In this document: positions 1 through 9,403 of the stretch, piece after piece
Layout: each line of letters starts with the position of its first letter
Position numbering within the stretch: the stretch's first letter is position 1
Assembly: GCA_934351835.1 (NCBI GenBank)
Contig: CAKRJP010000004.1
Location: 62,001-126,000 of the forward strand
From: an uncultured Lachnospiraceae bacterium
GTDB lineage: Bacteria; Bacillota; Clostridia; Lachnospirales; Lachnospiraceae
Length of the DNA stretch: 64,000 nt
Reading direction: 5' to 3'
Position numbers and translations under genes: made by a program
Notes under the pieces: generated by a model
What the model was told of the DNA's origin: nothing
What the model saw: only the letters and a program-made list of their open reading frames with translations
Database searches by the model: none

Positions 1-287
1 CAGTCGCTGTAGAGTGTTTTGGTATCGTTGGTATGGCTGCAGTGAATATGAAAGATGGATTGGTTCATCTTCTGAAGAAAGAGAGCCTGACCAGAGGTAT
101 TCAGGTTTCTATTTCTGAGGATAATCATATCAGCATTGATTTCCATATTATCGTTGCCTATGGAGTCAGCATTTCTGCAGTGACAGACAACCTGATCGGT
201 AATGTGAAGTACAAAGTAGAAGAGTTTTCCGGTATGCCGGTAGATAAGATCAACATCTATATCGAAGGCGTAAGAGTCATCGATTAG
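1..287 (+). CDS. Asp23/Gls24-family protein (5' truncated by window edge)
   Basis: The reading frame is open from the window edge (codons in phase with position 3), so the ATG at 33 is an internal Met rather than the start. The visible C-terminal part (about 95 residues) has the Asp23/Gls24 pattern: a VECFGIVGMA-type segment, a GL..LLKKES region, then a beta-rich core IVAYGVSISAVTDNLI and the ending VDKINIYIEGVRVID. It lies 19 nt upstream of fakA, the same order as YloU-YloV in Bacillus, so the two are probably cotranscribed. Family members are small envelope- or membrane-associated proteins of unclear molecular role. The family call is solid; a specific function is not supported. Confidence 0.85.
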   Translation, partial: VAVECFGIVGMAAVNMKDGLVHLLKKESLTRGIQVSISEDNHISIDFHIIVAYGVSISAVTDNLIGNVKYKVEEFSGMPVDKINIYIEGVRVID

Positions 288-306
288 TTAAGGAGGAACA
301 TAGAAA

Positions 307-1974
307 GTGGCTACTAATACAATTAATGTGGAACTGCTGTCACGTATGTTTTTAGCAGGTGCACAGAATATTGAAGCAAAGAAAGAATATATTAATGAGT
401 TAAATGTATTCCCGGTTCCTGATGGAGATACGGGTACAAATATGTCTATGACGATCATGGCGGCTGCAAAAGAAGTTGCAGCTCTTGGGGATGCTGCAGA
501 TATGAAGAGTCTGGCAAAAGCGATTTCTTCAGGCTCTCTTCGCGGTGCCAGAGGTAACTCAGGTGTTATTTTATCACAGCTTTGCCGCGGATTTACAAAA
601 GCCATCCGTGATGAGAAAGAAGTAGATGTGATGTTACTTGCAGCAGCCTGTGAGCGTGCAAAGACTACCGCTTATAAGGCTGTTATGAAACCAAAAGAAG
701 GTACGATTCTTACTGTAGCAAGCGGTATCGCTGATAAAGCTGCAGAGATGGCTGAGGAGACTGATGATTTAGAGGTATTCTTCCCGGCTGTGATTGAATA
801 TGCTCAGGAAGTTTTAAATAAGACTCCTGATATGCTTCCTGTTTTAAAAGAGGCAGGTGTTGTGGATTCCGGCGGACAGGGACTTTTAGAAGTAATTAAA
901 GGTGCTTATGATGCTTTTTTAGGGAAAGAGATTGACTACAGTGCGATTTCCGCAGAGGCTAAACCGGCAGCTCCTAAGGCAGAGGTACAGAGCGAAGTAG
1001 ATATTAAATTCGGCTACTGTACAGAATTTATCATAATGTTAGAGAAAGAATTTACGAATAAAGATGAAGCCGAATTTAAAGCGTTTTTATCTTCTATCGG
1101 AGATTCTATCGTATGTGTGGCTGATGACGAAGTTGTCAAAGTACATGTACACACCAATGATCCTGGACTTGCGATCCAGAAAGGTCTGACATTTGGACAG
1201 CTTACTCGCATGAAGATTGACAACATGCGTGAGGAGCATCAGGAGAAGGTCATCCGCGATGCAGAGAAGGTTGCTGCAAAGCAGGCAGAGGAGAAGAAGC
1301 TGGAAGAGCCGAGAAAGGCAATGGGATTTATTACAGTTTCTATAGGTGAAGGTTTAAATGATATCTTCAGAGAACTCGGTGCTGACTATATCATCGAGGG
1401 TGGTCAGACCATGAACCCAAGTACAGAAGATATGTTAAATGCAATCGATCAGGTAAATGCGGATAGTATTTTCATTTTGCCAAATAATAAGAATATCATT
1501 CTGGCAGCGAACCAGGCGAAGGCGCTGGTAGAAGATAAAGAGATTATCGTAATCCCTACAAAGACAGTACCGCAGGGAATTACTGCGATCATTAACTTCA
1601 TGCCTGATTCTGATGCAAAAGCAAATGAAGAGGCAATGCTTGAAGAGATTAAGAATGTCAAGACCGGACAGGTAACTTATGCGGTCAGAGATACTCATAT
1701 TGATGACAAAGAAATCCATGAGGGAGATATCATGGGTATCGGTGATGCAGGTATTCTTGCAGTAGGAAAGGGCATCGAGGAAACTGCCAAAGAGATGCTG
1801 GCAGAATTAGTAGATGAGGATGCTGAGCTTATCAGTCTGTATTACGGTGAGGATGTATCAGAAGAAGATGCAGACAAATTTGCAGAGGAACTGGCTGAAC
1901 TCTATCCTGATGTGGATATTGATGCTCATTTCGGAGGACAGCCGATTTACTATTATGTACTTGCAGTAGAGTAA
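307..1974 (+). CDS. fakA: Fatty acid kinase, ATP-binding subunit FakA (DAK/DhaL domain)
   Basis: This 555-residue protein starts with GTG behind a strong AGGAGG. The N-terminal DhaL nucleotide-binding domain shows VPDGDTGTNMS (about residues 36-46) and GARGNSGVILSQ (about 79-90); the C-terminal half is the YloV/FakA-type domain. In the family, FakA phosphorylates fatty acids held by a FakB (DegV) lipid-binding partner, feeding exogenous acyl chains to phospholipid synthesis. No fakB gene is visible in this window, so the partner must be elsewhere. The gene is followed by recG after 1 nt, indicating a common transcript with the upstream Asp23-family gene. Confidence 0.92.
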   Translation: MATNTINVELLSRMFLAGAQNIEAKKEYINELNVFPVPDGDTGTNMSMTIMAAAKEVAALGDAADMKSLAKAISSGSLRGARGNSGVILSQLCRGFTKAIRDEKEVDVMLLAAACERAKTTAYKAVMKPKEGTILTVASGIADKAAEMAEETDDLEVFFPAVIEYAQEVLNKTPDMLPVLKEAGVVDSGGQGLLEVIKGAYDAFLGKEIDYSAISAEAKPAAPKAEVQSEVDIKFGYCTEFIIMLEKEFTNKDEAEFKAFLSSIGDSIVCVADDEVVKVHVHTNDPGLAIQKGLTFGQLTRMKIDNMREEHQEKVIRDAEKVAAKQAEEKKLEEPRKAMGFITVSIGEGLNDIFRELGADYIIEGGQTMNPSTEDMLNAIDQVNADSIFILPNNKNIILAANQAKALVEDKEIIVIPTKTVPQGITAIINFMPDSDAKANEEAMLEEIKNVKTGQVTYAVRDTHIDDKEIHEGDIMGIGDAGILAVGKGIEETAKEMLAELVDEDAELISLYYGEDVSEEDADKFAEELAELYPDVDIDAHFGGQPIYYYVLAVE

Positions 1975-1975
1975 G

Positions 1976-4006
1976 ATGATAGAACAGACAAATATAAAAG
2001 AACTCAAAGGAATCGGGGACAAGACAGCGGGATTATTTTCCAAAGTCGGTGTAGAGACAGTGGGAGATCTGATCCGTTATTATCCGAGAGGGTATGATGT
2101 CTATGAAGATCCGGTTCCGATCAGTGAATTAGAAGAAGGAAAAGTACAGACGGTCACAGGCATGATCTATGGAAAACCACAGATGGGCGGCAATCGCAAC
2201 ATGCAGATTGTGTCGGTCCACATAAAAGACATTACGGGGACAGTGAAAGCAATATGGTTTCGTATGCCTTTTTTACGGAATACCTTATCCGGTGGTGGGG
2301 TCATTACGCTCCGTGGTCGAGTGGTGAACAAAGGTGGCAGTCTTGTGTTGGAACATCCGGAGATGTTCTATCCTTCGGATAAATATAAGGACAAACTGTA
2401 CACCCTGCAGCCAATCTATGGATTGACGGCAGGGCTTTCCAATAATATCGTAACGAAAGCGATGAAGCAGGCACTGGATCAGTTGGATCTGTCGAAGGAT
2501 TATCTCCCGGACGAACTGCGCTTGCGGTTGGGAATGGCGGAACATAATTATGCGATCCGCGGAATTCATTTTCCGGAAGATAAAGAAGTATTTTACCATG
2601 CCAGAAATCGTCTGGTATTTGATGAATTCCTGGAATTTATTTTGCTTTTGAGAGATCTGAAAGAAAATAACGAGAGACTTGCGAATGAATATCCGATCGA
2701 GCGCAAACCGGAGATGGATCAGTTTGTCAAAGATCTTCCCTTTGAACTTACAGGTGCACAGAAAAAGGTCTGGGAAGAGATTGCAAAAGATATGGCAGGT
2801 GAGACTGCCATGTCCAGACTGGTGCAGGGAGATGTAGGCTCCGGAAAAACAATTGTTGCGGTGCTGGCACTTTTAAATGTGGCGTTAAATGGATGTCAGG
2901 GGGCCATGATGGCTCCAACGGAGGTTCTGGCAAGGCAGCATTATGATTCTATTACAAAATTATTGGAAGAACATCAGATTCCGGTGAAGGTAGAACTTTT
3001 GACGGGTTCTATGAAGGCGAAAGAGAAACGGAGAGCTTATGATCGGATCGAGTGTGGGTACGCCAAGATAATCATTGGTACCCATGCGCTGATACAGGAC
3101 CGTGTAAATTATGATCATCTGGCACTGGTTGTCACGGATGAGCAGCATCGTTTTGGTGTAAAGCAGAGAGAGACCTTTGCAAGTAAAGGCGGTGTTCCGC
3201 ATGTTTTGGTTATGAGTGCGACTCCGATACCGAGAACCCTTGCGATTATCTTGTATGGTGATCTGGATATTTCCGTAATCGATGAATTGCCGGCGAACCG
3301 TCTGCCGATCAAGAACTGCGTGGTGGACAACGGATATCGCAAGACTGCATATCAGTTTATGCGAAAACAGATTGCAGAGGGAAGACAGTGTTATGTGATC
3401 TGTCCGATGGTTGAGGAAAGTGAGAACCTGGAAGCAGAAGATGTCATGAACTATGCGGCAATGCTTCAGTCGGAAATGGGTGATCAGATTAAGGTGGATT
3501 ACCTTCATGGTCGCATGAAGCAGGAATTAAAGGACGATATTATGGATCGTTTCGGAAGAAATGAGACGCAGATCCTGGTATCTACGACAGTTATCGAAGT
3601 TGGAATTGATGTTCCGAATGCGACAGTGATGTTGATCGAGAATGCTGAGCGTTTCGGACTGGCACAGCTTCACCAGCTCCGTGGCCGTGTGGGACGAGGC
3701 AGGTATCAGTCTTACTGCATTTTCATGAGCAATTCAAAATCAAAAGAGACGAAAGAACGACTGGATATTTTAAATCACAGCAATGATGGATTTAAGATCG
3801 CAAGTGAAGACTTAAGGCTCCGCGGACCGGGAGATCTGTTCGGAATCCGGCAGAGTGGTCTGATGGATTTCCGTTTGGGAGACATTTATCAGGATGCAAA
3901 AATTTTGCAGAAAGCAAACGAGGCTGCCGATGAGATTGAAAAAATGAATTTATCGCTGCAACAGATTTTTCCAAAACATGAAGGAACTTCTAGTGTAATA
4001 ATCTAA
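1976..4006 (+). CDS. recG: ATP-dependent DNA helicase RecG
   Basis: At 676 residues this matches the usual RecG length. An N-terminal wedge/OB domain (LKGIGDKTAGLF, then VTGMIYGKP) is followed by the SF2 helicase core: Walker A GDVGSGKT near residue 287, a DEQH box (TDEQHRFGVKQR) near 386, motif III SATPIPRT, and motif VI with LHQLRGRVGRG near 570. RecG remodels stalled replication forks and Holliday junctions. The start ATG is 1 nt after the fakA stop, without a strong separate Shine-Dalgarno, so translation is probably coupled to fakA. Confidence 0.97.
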   Translation: MIEQTNIKELKGIGDKTAGLFSKVGVETVGDLIRYYPRGYDVYEDPVPISELEEGKVQTVTGMIYGKPQMGGNRNMQIVSVHIKDITGTVKAIWFRMPFLRNTLSGGGVITLRGRVVNKGGSLVLEHPEMFYPSDKYKDKLYTLQPIYGLTAGLSNNIVTKAMKQALDQLDLSKDYLPDELRLRLGMAEHNYAIRGIHFPEDKEVFYHARNRLVFDEFLEFILLLRDLKENNERLANEYPIERKPEMDQFVKDLPFELTGAQKKVWEEIAKDMAGETAMSRLVQGDVGSGKTIVAVLALLNVALNGCQGAMMAPTEVLARQHYDSITKLLEEHQIPVKVELLTGSMKAKEKRRAYDRIECGYAKIIIGTHALIQDRVNYDHLALVVTDEQHRFGVKQRETFASKGGVPHVLVMSATPIPRTLAIILYGDLDISVIDELPANRLPIKNCVVDNGYRKTAYQFMRKQIAEGRQCYVICPMVEESENLEAEDVMNYAAMLQSEMGDQIKVDYLHGRMKQELKDDIMDRFGRNETQILVSTTVIEVGIDVPNATVMLIENAERFGLAQLHQLRGRVGRGRYQSYCIFMSNSKSKETKERLDILNHSNDGFKIASEDLRLRGPGDLFGIRQSGLMDFRLGDIYQDAKILQKANEAADEIEKMNLSLQQIFPKHEGTSSVII

Positions 4007-4021
4007 TTCCTCCATATACTA
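3994..4021 (+). promoter_or_regulatory. Possible forespore (sigmaG/sigmaF-type) promoter for the SASP gene
   Basis: TATACTA at 4015-4021 differs by one base from the sigmaG -10 consensus CATACTA, and a TGTAATA-like -35 lies at 3994-4000, overlapping the recG 3' end. A forespore promoter is what SASP genes use in known spore formers. The match is by eye and the -35 is imperfect. Confidence 0.35.
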
Positions 4022-4065
4022 GGATTGTAACAAATAACAAAAGTTACAAAAAGGAGGAGTATAAA

Positions 4066-4272
4066 ATGGCAAATCGTTCATCAAACAAAGCAGCAGTACC
4101 AGAAGCAAAAGGTGCATTAGACAAATTTAAATATGAGGTAGCAAGCGAGCTTGGGGTACCGTTATCAGACGGATACAATGGAGACCTCACTTCAAGACAG
4201 AATGGATCCGTAGGCGGATATATGGTCAAGAAGATGATCGAGCAGCAGGAAAAACAGATGGCAGAGAAATAA
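4066..4272 (+). CDS. Alpha/beta-type small acid-soluble spore protein
   Basis: This 68-residue protein has the full alpha/beta SASP signature: ALDKFKYEVASELGVPL (about residues 18-34), the GPR protease-like region around the first E-A/E-L positions, and GDLTSRQNGSVGGYMVKKMIE near the C terminus. These proteins coat DNA in the forespore and protect it from UV and heat; germination protease later degrades them. An AAGGAGG motif lies just upstream of the ATG. The gene is monocistronic, with its own terminator. It is direct evidence that the organism forms endospores. Confidence 0.97.
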   Translation: MANRSSNKAAVPEAKGALDKFKYEVASELGVPLSDGYNGDLTSRQNGSVGGYMVKKMIEQQEKQMAEK

Positions 4273-4285
4273 CAAAGATGTACGA

Positions 4286-4324
4286 GAAAGACCGGAGCGG
4301 GAAAGCTTTCGGTCTTTCTTTTTT
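4286..4324 (+). terminator. Rho-independent terminator after SASP gene
   Basis: GAAAGACCG at 4286-4294 pairs perfectly with CGGTCTTTC at 4310-4318, followed by an uninterrupted T-run to 4324. Confidence 0.9.
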
Positions 4325-4399
4325 AGACTTCTTTTTGGTCATATTTTTTATAGAAGATTATTAAAATAATAGTAAAAGATCCTGACAGGGAGTCTGTAA

Positions 4400-5638
4400 A
4401 TGATGAAGCGTATTCTGGCAATACTGCTCAGTGTGATGCTGTGTGTCCTATGTGTGGGTGTGCTGCCTGCTGCCGGAGAAGAAACGGACAGTGGAACCAA
4501 TACTTTAACTGAAGAAAATACAACGGAAGATACTGTGGACGTAAGTGCGCCGTCGGCGATTCTCATGGAGGCATCCACCGGACAGATATTGTATGAGAAA
4601 TCCGCAGATGAGGAGCTGCCGCCGGCAAGTGTGACGAAAATCATGACGTTGCTGTTAACGTTTGATGCCCTGGCATCCGGGAAGATTAAACTGGAGGATG
4701 GAGTGTCGACTTCTGAGTATGCCGCTTCGATGGGAGGCTCACAGGTCTTTCTGGAAGTGGGTGAGACGCAGACGGTAGATACGATGATAAAATGTATTTC
4801 CGTGGCAAGTGCCAATGACGCGGCGGTGGCTATGGCTGAGTACATAGGCGGCAGTGAGGCCGAATTTGTCAAGAAAATGAATGAGCGGGCGAAGAACCTA
4901 GGGATGGAACATACGAATTTTGTGAACTGTAATGGTCTGGATACGGATGGTCATCTGACGACTGCCAGAGACATTGCGCTGATGTCCAGAGAACTGATCA
5001 CGAAATATCCGCAGATCCATGAATATTCAAAAATCTGGATGGAGAACATTGTACACGAGACCAGAAAAGGTTCCAGTGAATTTGGACTGACCAATACGAA
5101 TAAACTGATTCGACAGTATGCGTATGCTACCGGATTAAAAACCGGATCCACCGGGCTGGCGAAATTTTGTATCTCGGCGACTGCGGAGAAAGACGGGATC
5201 GAACTGATTGCGGTGATCATGGCAGATCCGACACCGAAAGAGCGGTTTAAAGACGCCGTAACGCTTCTGGATTATGGATTTTCAAAATGCAGTCGGTATA
5301 CAGAAGAAAATGTAAAGAAATTATCACCGGTGCAGATTTCCGGAGGTCAAAAAGAAAGTGTAAAAGTTGCACAGGAGAAACCATTTACATATGTGACGGT
5401 AACGGGGGGAGAAACCGGTAAACCGGAGCGGAAAGTGAAATATAAGAGCCATTTAAAGGCTCCGTTAAGGAAAGGCGAGAAAGTCGGAGAAGTACAGTTC
5501 TATCAGGGCAAAGAGAAAGTAGGAAGTGTGGCAATCCTGACAACAGAAACAGTAAAAAAAGCAACCTATGCCAGTACTCTCTCGAAAATTGTAAGAAAGT
5601 ATGCTTTTCATTGCATATTTACTCCGGAAACTATATAA
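4400..5638 (+). CDS. D-alanyl-D-alanine carboxypeptidase (peptidase S11, DacF/PBP5-like)
   Basis: The 412-residue protein has a Sec signal peptide (residues 1 to about 26, MMKRILAILLSVMLC core) and the three penicillin-binding motifs of S11 enzymes: S77-V-T-K80, S137-A-N139 and K246-T-G248. A C-terminal PBP5-type beta domain follows. It removes the terminal D-Ala of peptidoglycan stem peptides outside the membrane and so limits cross-linking. AGGGAG lies about 8 nt before the ATG; the second codon is also ATG. Whether this or the paralogue at 8.0 kb is the sporulation-specific enzyme cannot be decided from sequence alone. Confidence 0.93.
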   Translation: MMKRILAILLSVMLCVLCVGVLPAAGEETDSGTNTLTEENTTEDTVDVSAPSAILMEASTGQILYEKSADEELPPASVTKIMTLLLTFDALASGKIKLEDGVSTSEYAASMGGSQVFLEVGETQTVDTMIKCISVASANDAAVAMAEYIGGSEAEFVKKMNERAKNLGMEHTNFVNCNGLDTDGHLTTARDIALMSRELITKYPQIHEYSKIWMENIVHETRKGSSEFGLTNTNKLIRQYAYATGLKTGSTGLAKFCISATAEKDGIELIAVIMADPTPKERFKDAVTLLDYGFSKCSRYTEENVKKLSPVQISGGQKESVKVAQEKPFTYVTVTGGETGKPERKVKYKSHLKAPLRKGEKVGEVQFYQGKEKVGSVAILTTETVKKATYASTLSKIVRKYAFHCIFTPETI

Positions 5639-5687
5639 TAAACTCTGTAGGCTTTAAGATAAGATATAATCGCAGGAGAGTATATTA

Positions 5688-6572
5688 TTGAATATCGGAA
5701 TCGTAAGTGTTAGTGTGATCCTTTTTTTGGCGATCACAGGATGTTTGATAGAGAATAGAAGAGAACTGCGTACTTTTCAGGTAACAAAGTACCAGGTGAC
5801 TTCCGAAAAATTGAGATCCCTTAAGAGGAAGAGAAGAGTTGTATTTTTAAGTGACCTTCACAATTACAGTTATGGGGAGCACAATGAAAAATTGTTTGAA
5901 GCTGTCAGAGATGCCGACCCGGATATGATTCTGATCGGTGGTGATATGCTGGTGAGAAAAGACGGAACCTCTTATGAAGAAACGTTGAGATTTTTGGGCA
6001 GACTGCCGCAGATCGCCCCGGTTTACTGCGCAAATGGAAATCATGAGCAGAGATTAAAAGAATATCCGGAAAAATATGAGCAGTCCTATCAGGCATATAA
6101 AAAAGGCCTGGAGAAAGCGGGGATCCGGCTGCTTGAAAATGAATCGGTAAATCTTTGCTGGGATGGTGTCCCGGTTTCTGTTACCGGATTGGAGATTCCT
6201 TTGAGGGGATACCAGAAGTTCAGACATTCGAAGATTGAAAGGAAAGAGATCGATGGCCGGATCGGCAAAGCTTCGGATGCTTATCAGATATTAATGGCAC
6301 ATCATCCGGCGTATGTGCCATTGTATAAAGAATGGGGTGCGGATCTTATTCTATGCGGTCATCTGCACGGAGGTGTGATGAGACTTCCGTGGGTCGGCGG
6401 CGTGATAGGACCGGACTTTCTATTGTTTCCGCATTATTCCGGGGACATTTACAGAGAAGATAAAAAGACGATCGTTGTCAGTAAGGGCCTGGGGGTACAT
6501 TCTGTGCCGATCAGACTCTGGAATCCGGCAGAACTGGTCGTATTAGAAATCGATGGAGTTAGAGGTGTATAG
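5688..6572 (+). CDS. Membrane-anchored metallophosphoesterase (YkuE-like)
   Basis: This calcineurin-like phosphoesterase has 294 residues: D56-L-H58 (SDLHNYS), G-G-D86, G-N118-H119-E, a HHP near residue 206 and GHLHGG near 226, the complete two-metal ligand set. A hydrophobic N-terminal segment (about residues 5-20) probably anchors it. The start is TTG with CAGGAGAG upstream. YkuE-type proteins are secreted or membrane phosphoesterases; the substrate here is unknown. The gene sits 49 nt after the carboxypeptidase and abuts scpA (start immediately after the stop), so it may belong with the scpAB transcript. Confidence 0.85.
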   Translation: MNIGIVSVSVILFLAITGCLIENRRELRTFQVTKYQVTSEKLRSLKRKRRVVFLSDLHNYSYGEHNEKLFEAVRDADPDMILIGGDMLVRKDGTSYEETLRFLGRLPQIAPVYCANGNHEQRLKEYPEKYEQSYQAYKKGLEKAGIRLLENESVNLCWDGVPVSVTGLEIPLRGYQKFRHSKIERKEIDGRIGKASDAYQILMAHHPAYVPLYKEWGADLILCGHLHGGVMRLPWVGGVIGPDFLLFPHYSGDIYREDKKTIVVSKGLGVHSVPIRLWNPAELVVLEIDGVRGV

Positions 6573-7367
6573 ATGGGAAGTGGAATTCCGGTAAAGCTGC
6601 AGGTCTTCGAGGGACCGTTGGACTTGCTGCTGCATTTGATCGATAAAAATAAAATAGACATTTATGATATCCCAATTGTGGAGATTACGAATCAGTACAT
6701 GGATTATATTAAGGCCATGGAAAAAGAAGATATGAATGTGATGAGTGAATTTCTTGTCATGGCTGCGACACTTCTGGATATTAAATGTAAGATGTTACTT
6801 CCGAAAGAAGTGAATGAAGACGGTGAGGAAGAAGATCCGAGACAGGAACTGGTAGAACAGCTTTTGGAGTATAAGATGTACAAGTATATGTCTTATGAAC
6901 TCAAAGACCGGCAGATGGATGCAGATTACATTATGTACCGTGAGCCGCATATCCCGGAGGAAGTGCGTTCTTATGAGACTCCGGTGGATCTTGATGAGTT
7001 GATCGGTGATCTGACATTGCATAAATTAAATCAGATTTTTCAGGAAGTCATGAGGCGCCAGGTCGATAAAGTTGACCCGATCCGAAGTAAATTTGGAAAG
7101 ATAGAAAAAGAAGAAGTTACGGTGGAAGAAAAGTTAGATTATGTGTATGAATATGCGAGAGAACACCGCCGTTTCAGCTTCAGACAGTTATTGAAAAAGC
7201 AGAGTTCAAAAGTTCAGGTAGTTGTAACGTTTTTAGCAATCCTGCAGCTTATGAAAGATGGAATGATCAAGATAGAACAGGAGCAGCCGTTTGATGATAT
7301 TCAGATTCAGACGGTGGATACAGAGAAGATGCCGGAACGGGATGAGACAGAACAGAAGGAAGGATAG
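6573..7367 (+). CDS. scpA: Segregation and condensation protein A (kleisin)
   Basis: The 264-residue protein begins with the ScpA hallmark FEGPLDLLLHLIDKNKIDIYDIPI (about residues 9-32, Smc-head-binding region) and ends with the winged-helix segment VVVTFLAILQLMKDG. It bridges the Smc heads in the Smc-ScpAB condensin that organises and segregates replication origins. The ATG follows the previous gene's stop directly, and scpB begins 6 nt after the scpA stop, giving a tight operon. Confidence 0.95.
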   Translation: MGSGIPVKLQVFEGPLDLLLHLIDKNKIDIYDIPIVEITNQYMDYIKAMEKEDMNVMSEFLVMAATLLDIKCKMLLPKEVNEDGEEEDPRQELVEQLLEYKMYKYMSYELKDRQMDADYIMYREPHIPEEVRSYETPVDLDELIGDLTLHKLNQIFQEVMRRQVDKVDPIRSKFGKIEKEEVTVEEKLDYVYEYAREHRRFSFRQLLKKQSSKVQVVVTFLAILQLMKDGMIKIEQEQPFDDIQIQTVDTEKMPERDETEQKEG

Positions 7368-7373
7368 GAGTTC

Positions 7374-7943
7374 GTGGAGATTAAGAAGATAGAAGGAATA
7401 ATAGAGGCGATTCTTTTTACCATGGGAGAATCTGTAGAATTAGAGAAAATTGCGATGGCGATCGAGCATGATGAAGAGACAACCAGAAAGATTATCCATC
7501 AGATGATGGACAAGTACGAGCGGGCAGACCGTGGAATCCGTATTATTGAACTGGAGGATTCTTTTCAGTTGTGTACGAAGAAAGAGAATTATGAGTATCT
7601 GATCCGGGTGGCTAAGCAGCCAAAGCGGTATGTGCTTTCCGATGTTATGCTGGAAACATTATCGATCATCGCATATAAACAGCCGGTAACGAGGCTTGAA
7701 ATTGAGAAAATCCGTGGTGTAAAATCGGATCATGCAGTTAATAAATTAGTAGAGTATGGACTGGTGGGTGAAGTGGGAAGATTAGATGCCCCGGGAAAAC
7801 CAATCTTATTTGGAACAACAGAAGAGTTCCTTCGGAGATTTAGTGTGCAGTCACTTGATGATCTTCCGAGCCTGAATCCGGAGCAGATGCAGAACTTTAA
7901 GGAAGAAGCAGAAGAGGAAGCACAGTTAAAGTTAAATATCTAA
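7374..7943 (+). CDS. scpB: Segregation and condensation protein B
   Basis: This is a 189-residue winged-helix protein with the ScpB pattern: IEAILFTMGESVELEKIA at the N terminus and LSIIAYKQPVTRLEIEKIRGV near residue 102. ScpB dimers bind ScpA within condensin. The start is GTG with AGGAG close upstream and 6 nt after scpA. Translation is likely coupled. Confidence 0.95.
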   Translation: MEIKKIEGIIEAILFTMGESVELEKIAMAIEHDEETTRKIIHQMMDKYERADRGIRIIELEDSFQLCTKKENYEYLIRVAKQPKRYVLSDVMLETLSIIAYKQPVTRLEIEKIRGVKSDHAVNKLVEYGLVGEVGRLDAPGKPILFGTTEEFLRRFSVQSLDDLPSLNPEQMQNFKEEAEEEAQLKLNI

Positions 7944-8019
7944 GACAAAGTTTGAAAATAGATTTTAATACATAGGCAATGGAACATAAGCATATTGTTA
8001 GATATAGCAGTCTGAATAT

Positions 8020-9264
8020 ATGGGAATGGTGATGCTTATGGGTAGGGAAAAAAGAAGATTATTTTGTGTATGTCTGATTATTTTTGCAATGCTTGGAACG
8101 CCTGTTTTTGTACATGCAGAAGATCAGATAAGTACGCCGAAGGCAGAAGAACTATACGCCCGGTCTGCAGCAGTGATAGATGCAGACAGTGGGCGTATTT
8201 TATATGGGAAAAATGAACATGAAGTCCGCCCGATGGCAAGTACCACGAAGATCATGACCTGCATACTGATACTGGAAAATATGACGGAAAACCAGGTGAC
8301 CGAAGTTTCGGAAAATGCAGTGAACCAGCCAAAGGTCCGACTTGGAATGAAAATGGGTGAGAAATTTTATCTGCGGGATCTTTTGTATTCGCTGATGTTA
8401 GAATCCCACAATGATTCAGCAGTGGCGATTGCTGAAGCTGTGGGCGGTTCAGTAAAAGCATTTGCAGAAAAAATGAATGAGAAAGCTGCAGAAATCGGAT
8501 GTAAAGATACTTATTTTATCACACCGAATGGTCTGGATGCTTCGGATGAAAAAGGGATACATTCCACAACGGCAGCAGATCTCGCCAGGATTTTGAGATA
8601 TTGTGTAATGGAATCGCCGAAACGGGCAGAATTTCTGAAAATCACCAGGACAAAGCAGTATACATTTTCAGATATAGACGGAACATCACAGTACAGCTGC
8701 TATAATCATAACGCACTTCTTACGATGATGGATGGAGCACTGACGGGAAAAACCGGATTTACGGCAGATGCAGGATACTGTTATGTCGGGGTGGTGAAAA
8801 AAGAGGACAGAACATTTATCGTAGCACTTTTAGCTTGTGGCTGGCCGAACAATAAAGGGTATAAATGGAAAGATATGAAGACGTTAATCTCCTATGCAGA
8901 TGAAAATTTCCATTACAGAAGTCTGGGACGGAAGGTAGATATTCCTGATATTCCGGTCTGGAACGGTGTAGAAACCAAAAATCCTTACGAAACCGATGTT
9001 AAGATCAGACTGAAAATAAAAGGCTGGGACCCGGATAAAAAAATATTATTAGGAAAGAATGAAAAGCTGACAGTAAAAACTACCTGGAAAGAATATCTGA
9101 AGGCACCGGTACAAAAAAATCAAGAAGTGGGGAAGATTGAATACCGATTAAACGGAGAGGTGATAGATAAATACCAGATTGTAACCGCGCAGACGGTGGA
9201 TAAACGGTCTTATTTTTTGTATCTGCATCTGGTTTTTCAGAGATTCTTGCATAAATATGAATAA
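8020..9264 (+). CDS. D-alanyl-D-alanine carboxypeptidase, second S11 paralogue (DacF/DacB-like)
   Basis: The 414-residue protein has a signal peptide (LFCVCLIIFAMLGTPVFVHA) and the motifs S74-T-T-K77, S129-H-N131 and K244-T-G246. It lies just downstream of scpAB, the same neighbourhood in which Bacillus carries the spore-cortex carboxypeptidase DacB, so a role in cortex peptidoglycan is plausible but inferred. The start is ambiguous: ATG or GTG codons occur at 8020, 8026, 8029, 8032 and 8038, and none has a strong Shine-Dalgarno. The C terminus ends in a hydrophobic/amphipathic stretch (YFLYLHLVFQRFL), probably a membrane anchor. Confidence 0.92.
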   Translation: MGMVMLMGREKRRLFCVCLIIFAMLGTPVFVHAEDQISTPKAEELYARSAAVIDADSGRILYGKNEHEVRPMASTTKIMTCILILENMTENQVTEVSENAVNQPKVRLGMKMGEKFYLRDLLYSLMLESHNDSAVAIAEAVGGSVKAFAEKMNEKAAEIGCKDTYFITPNGLDASDEKGIHSTTAADLARILRYCVMESPKRAEFLKITRTKQYTFSDIDGTSQYSCYNHNALLTMMDGALTGKTGFTADAGYCYVGVVKKEDRTFIVALLACGWPNNKGYKWKDMKTLISYADENFHYRSLGRKVDIPDIPVWNGVETKNPYETDVKIRLKIKGWDPDKKILLGKNEKLTVKTTWKEYLKAPVQKNQEVGKIEYRLNGEVIDKYQIVTAQTVDKRSYFLYLHLVFQRFLHKYE

Positions 9265-9341
9265 AAAACAGGATAGAATTTCAATTATTATGTAAATAAC
9301 ACTAAAAATGAAAATATAAGCAGAAAATATGAAAGATACCA

Positions 9342-9370
9342 TTGACGAAACGTCATAAATTGTATAAAAT
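9342..9370 (+). promoter_or_regulatory. SigmaA promoter with palindrome over the -35, upstream of aminotransferase
   Basis: TTGACG at 9342-9347 is followed 17 bp later by TAAAAT (9365-9370), or alternatively TATAAA at 9363. The perfect inverted repeat TGACG-AAA-CGTCA at 9343-9355 overlaps the -35 hexamer and could be an operator. Confidence 0.65.
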
Positions 9371-9403
9371 AACACTCGTGAAAAAAGACTGGAGGAGATT
9401 GGT

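Noticed and set aside
2960..3508. Long reverse-strand open frame inside recG (182 codons)
   Set aside because: Shadow frame opposite a gene with complete helicase motifs; no ribosome-binding site or protein family pattern.
7990..8019. SigmaE-like promoter before the second D,D-carboxypeptidase (GCATATT at 7990-7996)
   Set aside because: The -35 is good but the best -10 at proper spacing matches only about half of the consensus.
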